The position numbers were made by a program, and so were the translations under genes. The notes beneath the pieces are model-generated. The model worked only from the letters and a program-made list of their open reading frames with translations, did no database searches and had not been told where the DNA came from. Positions 61,275 through 64,000 of a stretch of 64,000 bases of DNA are shown in pieces (positions within the stretch are counted from its first letter, which is position 1; every line of letters begins with the position of its first letter). The stretch comes from Mariannaea sp. PMI_226 (taxonomy: Eukaryota; Ascomycota; Sordariomycetes; Hypocreales; Nectriaceae), in contig JANFOG010000002.1 in assembly GCA_024336345.1 (NCBI GenBank), forward strand, positions 3,906,001-3,970,000, read 5' to 3'.

Positions 61275-61652
61275 GATAGTTGACAATTGAACGGACGAGA
61301 GAGACACAGCAAGGAATTAGATTAAATTTAAGAAAAAGGCTTCTTGAACCGACTCGGTATATCAATTAAGAGGAGCTGCTGGTAAGCCAATGCCGAATGG
61401 TTGGTATCGGCATTGTGTCATTGCCATTGAAGCTCCCCGCGGATAGCCGAGTTCTGGCTGGGTAAAGCAGCCGCGGCCCGCTAAACCCGAATGGGCCGCC
61501 TCCCTCCGTGTGCACCGTACTCACGTACTCGCGGATCGGCGGCGTTTCTGGGCTCCGATCGGAAGGAGCATGGACCCCATCGCGGCTGGACAATTTTCCC
61601 AACTGCCCGCCGCACCACCAAACGACCCCCCCAGGCGCCGTTCAACCCCGCG
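61275..61652. promoter_or_regulatory. shared divergent promoter of branched-chain E2 and ATP10
   Basis: 378 bp lie between two start codons of mitochondrial proteins. The ATP10 side is GC-rich (61440-61640). No TATA box is clear. Confidence 0.45.
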
Positions 61653-62769
61653 ATGGCATCCCGACGTTTCGAGCTGGCCTTGAGTGGCCTGTCTCGTCGA
61701 CCGCTGGCATGTCTCTTTTGCGAAGCGCGTCGGTCCTTCACCTCGTCCGCAATTCGCGCGGCGAGGGTGGAAAAACCCGCGTCGGGAACCTCTATGGATC
61801 CCCAGGCCGATATCAAGGGTGCCCCCATTGAAGCGCCACGAAGCTACGGCAAGCGATTCAAGGGCGTATTCACACCGAAGCCTCTACCTCGACCTATAGG
61901 CATGCCTCTTCCACCCAAGGAGGGCGAAAACACAGGCACCGATCATCGAACTAGGCAACAGCGAAAGGAGGATTTTGGCAACTACGAGAAGCACCTGGAG
62001 AGGCGCAAAGAGCTGTACGGACTTTTCTTCCTTTGTTTTCGCTGAAGGCCTAATTTTTGAATTCATTCGCTGACTATTTTTTGTATTCAGGACGGCCAAG
62101 ATAGCAAGACCCTATTTCCGAGATTGGGGCAACCTTCAATATCATGAGGGCAAGTCTTTCATCGCACCCCCGCGACTCTTCAAGGCCGAGCTCTCGCTCT
62201 TCTTCCCCAACCTGCATGGCGAGACTCTTCTCAAGACAGATCGTAAGCCTCGAGACACAACACCGCTCCTCACGGGAAAGGCCAGCGTGGTCAGCTTCTT
62301 CAGCAGCCGCTGGGCTGAGCAGCAAGTCGGATCCTTCGTCTCCAAGGAAGAGAACCCGGGGCTCCACGAGGTGCTGGCGCAGCACGGCGACAATGCGCAA
62401 CTTGTCAACATCAACTACGAGGACAATGCGGGCAAGGCGTTCCTTGTACGATTATTCATGGGTTCACTGCGCAAGCAGTTCCCTGAAAAAGACTGGGATA
62501 AATACTTCCTCGTGCGCCGAGGTGTCTCGGATAACATTCGCGAGTCGATTGGCCTGTTGAACAGCAAGGTCGGATATGTCTACCTAGTTGATCAATATTG
62601 CCGTGTACGATGGGCCGGAAGCGGCAATGCCCATCCTGAGGAGCAGCAAGGCTTGGCTAGGGGACTCGGACGACTGATTGACGAAATGAAACGAGAGGCT
62701 ACACTACCCGCGACGGCACGGGAGCAGCACCCAGGGAAGCAGCATCTCGAGGTCCCAAAAGCATTATAA
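61653..62769 (+). CDS. ATP10: mitochondrial ATP synthase assembly factor ATP10, two exons
   Basis: Join 61653..62014 and 62091..62769, 346 residues. ATP10 sits on the inner membrane and helps join subunit 6 to the F0 ring. The start at 61653 (CGATGGC) opens a basic presequence (SRRFELALSGLSRRPL, CEARRSFTSSAI). The intron of 76 nt has donor GTACGG and acceptor TTCAG. The body shows ARPYFRDWGNLQYHEGKSFIAPPRLF, then FPNLHGETL, SVVSFFSSRWAEQQ and the C-terminal LLNSKVGYVYLVDQYCRVRWAGSG, which match the ATP10 family. A codon run upstream of the ATG is open but lacks a presequence-like start. It converges with GOS1, with 141 bp between stop codons. Confidence 0.93.
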
Positions 62770-62910
62770 TTCTTAAAAAAGGCTCTTTTTTCAATGAGAG
62801 CTCTTGTACATTAGATATTCCATATCCCAACCATACTGTACAATAAATGCACGCTGATACCCCCTTAAACGCCAATGCAGTATGCAAGATACCCCATCTC
62901 TTCTGAATTA

Positions 62911-63720
62911 TTACAACAACCACCAGAAGACAATGAAGCAGAGTGCGATGAAGCCACCCATGATAATCCCATCCCGTCTCTTCTTAGCTGATATTCTGGT
63001 CATCAATGTGTTGATGCCGGGTATTTGGTTCGCGGCATGATTGATTCTGCGGTTGATACTTGCAATCGTCTCGCGCTGCAAGTTAAAGCTGTCGTTGACG
63101 GCATATGCTTGGCTCAGCACGCTATCCGTCATGTCATGACTGTTGTCGATTCGGCTGCGCTCGTCGAGCATGTACTCGGCCTCTGCCGTTTCAGGGTTGT
63201 TTGCGCGGTACTCGTTGATATCGGAGCGGACATTGCTAAGGAGGTTGGCGCGATCCCGGGCTTGTTGGACGGTGGAGCGTAATCGGTTCAGGTCTCGTTT
63301 GTGGCCAGAAAGTTTCTCGCGGAGAAGGGAGAGGTTATTTTGCTTCAGGGCTGATGGGGTAGTTTCGGAGTCGAGGACGCGGGCTAGCTGGGAGATGGTG
63401 GTTTCGCGCTGATCGTGGCACTCAAGTCAACATGAATGGCTCAACAAGCGATAAGACGTCAAGAGGATAAAACAATAAGACTTACCTTCTCCAAAAGCTC
63501 TTCCAGCTTGCGTTCTGTGTCGCGCTCATCCTCCGTAGCTTTGGGTGGGATGTTGGAGGCCGTGGAGAATTGTGAGTACGTATGGAACAGGTTCTCTGTC
63601 TGCAACGACGTCAGCCAGCTTCTCCGAGCGTCTAACGCCACTAAGACCAACCTGTGTCTCTAGTGAACGGGCTTGTTGTCGCAGTTGCGCCCAGCCAGGA
63701 CCTCCAGTTTGTGCAGACAT
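62911..63720 (-). CDS. GOS1: Golgi SNARE GOS1 (GOSR1), three exons
   Basis: Join complement of 62911..63408, 63486..63599 and 63652..63720, 226 residues. GOS1 is the Qb SNARE of the Sed5 complex for intra-Golgi and retrograde fusion. Exon 1 has 23 codons ending in LETQ. The 52-nt first intron starts GTTGGT, a weaker donor, and has branch GCTGACG. Exon 2 ends LEELLEK at GTAAGT, and exon 3 starts RETTISQLARV. The protein has an N-terminal helical region, a SNARE motif near residues 140-200 (ERSRIDNSHDMTDSVLSQAYAVNDSFNLQ) and a C-terminal membrane anchor (GIIMGGFIALCFIVFWWLL). Length and layout match yeast Gos1 (223 residues). Confidence 0.95.
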
Positions 63721-64000
63721 GGCTACTATTTTCTCCAAATAATACAAATCGAGAGGTATAAAGGTACAGTTGCGTTGGGATGTTGGTGCGGCACTCTATC
63801 GATAGCTAAGCTCCCTGACGACGACGACGACGACGACAACGGCAACGACAACGACGACTGACACTTGGTCCCATTACAGAAACGGCAGAATTACTCACCG
63901 CCCACGCTAACGATCCAGATTTGGGCACGGGATACATCACGTGTGGCGATGGACCCCTCTAACACTCCCCAAGCCCACCAGCCAATTAAAAATCGCAAAA
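63721..64000. other. upstream of GOS1, with a GAC repeat
   Basis: A (GAC)n tract with related AAC and GGC units at 63817-63857. The next gene lies beyond the right edge. Confidence 0.6.

Overview
This window is nuclear DNA of a filamentous ascomycete, most probably a sordariomycete and perhaps of the order Hypocreales. Its genes have many short introns (about 50-130 bp, a few of 200-290 bp) with GTRNGT-type donors and CTRAY branch sites, its intergenic spaces are long, and its proteins look most like Pezizomycotina orthologues (a Kip2/KipA-type kinesin, DUF3405 and DUF3074 families, filamentous-fungus EMP24 and GOS1). The species cannot be fixed from the sequence alone. I resolved 20 protein genes, 19 of them complete. 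All exon joins were made by hand from frame, splice signals and family knowledge.

Left part (1-27 kb): a 5'-truncated DUF3074 gene, an orphan coiled-coil gene, TAF7 (TFIID), a fucosyltransferase-like type II membrane protein, a Kip2-type kinesin, an STK19-family protein, a SulP transporter fused to STAS and cyclic-nucleotide-binding-like domains (Vsb1 type), and the GINS subunit PSF1. Two gene-poor stretches (6.8-10.4 kb and 13.4-19.8 kb) hold only microsatellites and dispersed short motifs.

Middle part (27-43 kb): translation factor eEF1B-beta, whose second intron holds a box C/D snoRNA matching the snR18/U18 guide, stands head to head with the proteasome ubiquitin receptor RPN13. Next come a CUS2/Tat-SF1 splicing factor, a luciferase-fold domain membrane protein, a DUF3405 glycosyltransferase-like protein, the COPII cargo receptor EMP24 and the GTPase ARF1.

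Right part (44-64 kb): mitochondrial disaggregase HSP78 is head to head with ribosomal protein eL6, whose first intron carries a strong inverted repeat that closes a likely structured RNA. Dipeptidyl peptidase III follows, with eight exons (one of only 9 nt) and a mitochondrial-type leader ahead of the normal start. A 5.3-kb gene-poor stretch, a gluconokinase, a second gene-poor stretch, a head-to-head mitochondrial pair (branched-chain E2 / ATP10) and the Golgi SNARE GOS1 complete the window.

The content is mainly housekeeping (transcription, replication, translation, secretory traffic, mitochondrial proteostasis). There is no secondary-metabolite cluster, intact transposon, rRNA or convincing tRNA. 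The most unusual signals are the intronic snoRNA, the structured eL6 intron, the DPP III microexon and dual start, an altered HxxxDG catalytic motif in the branched-chain E2, and two families of short dispersed motifs confined to intergenic DNA.
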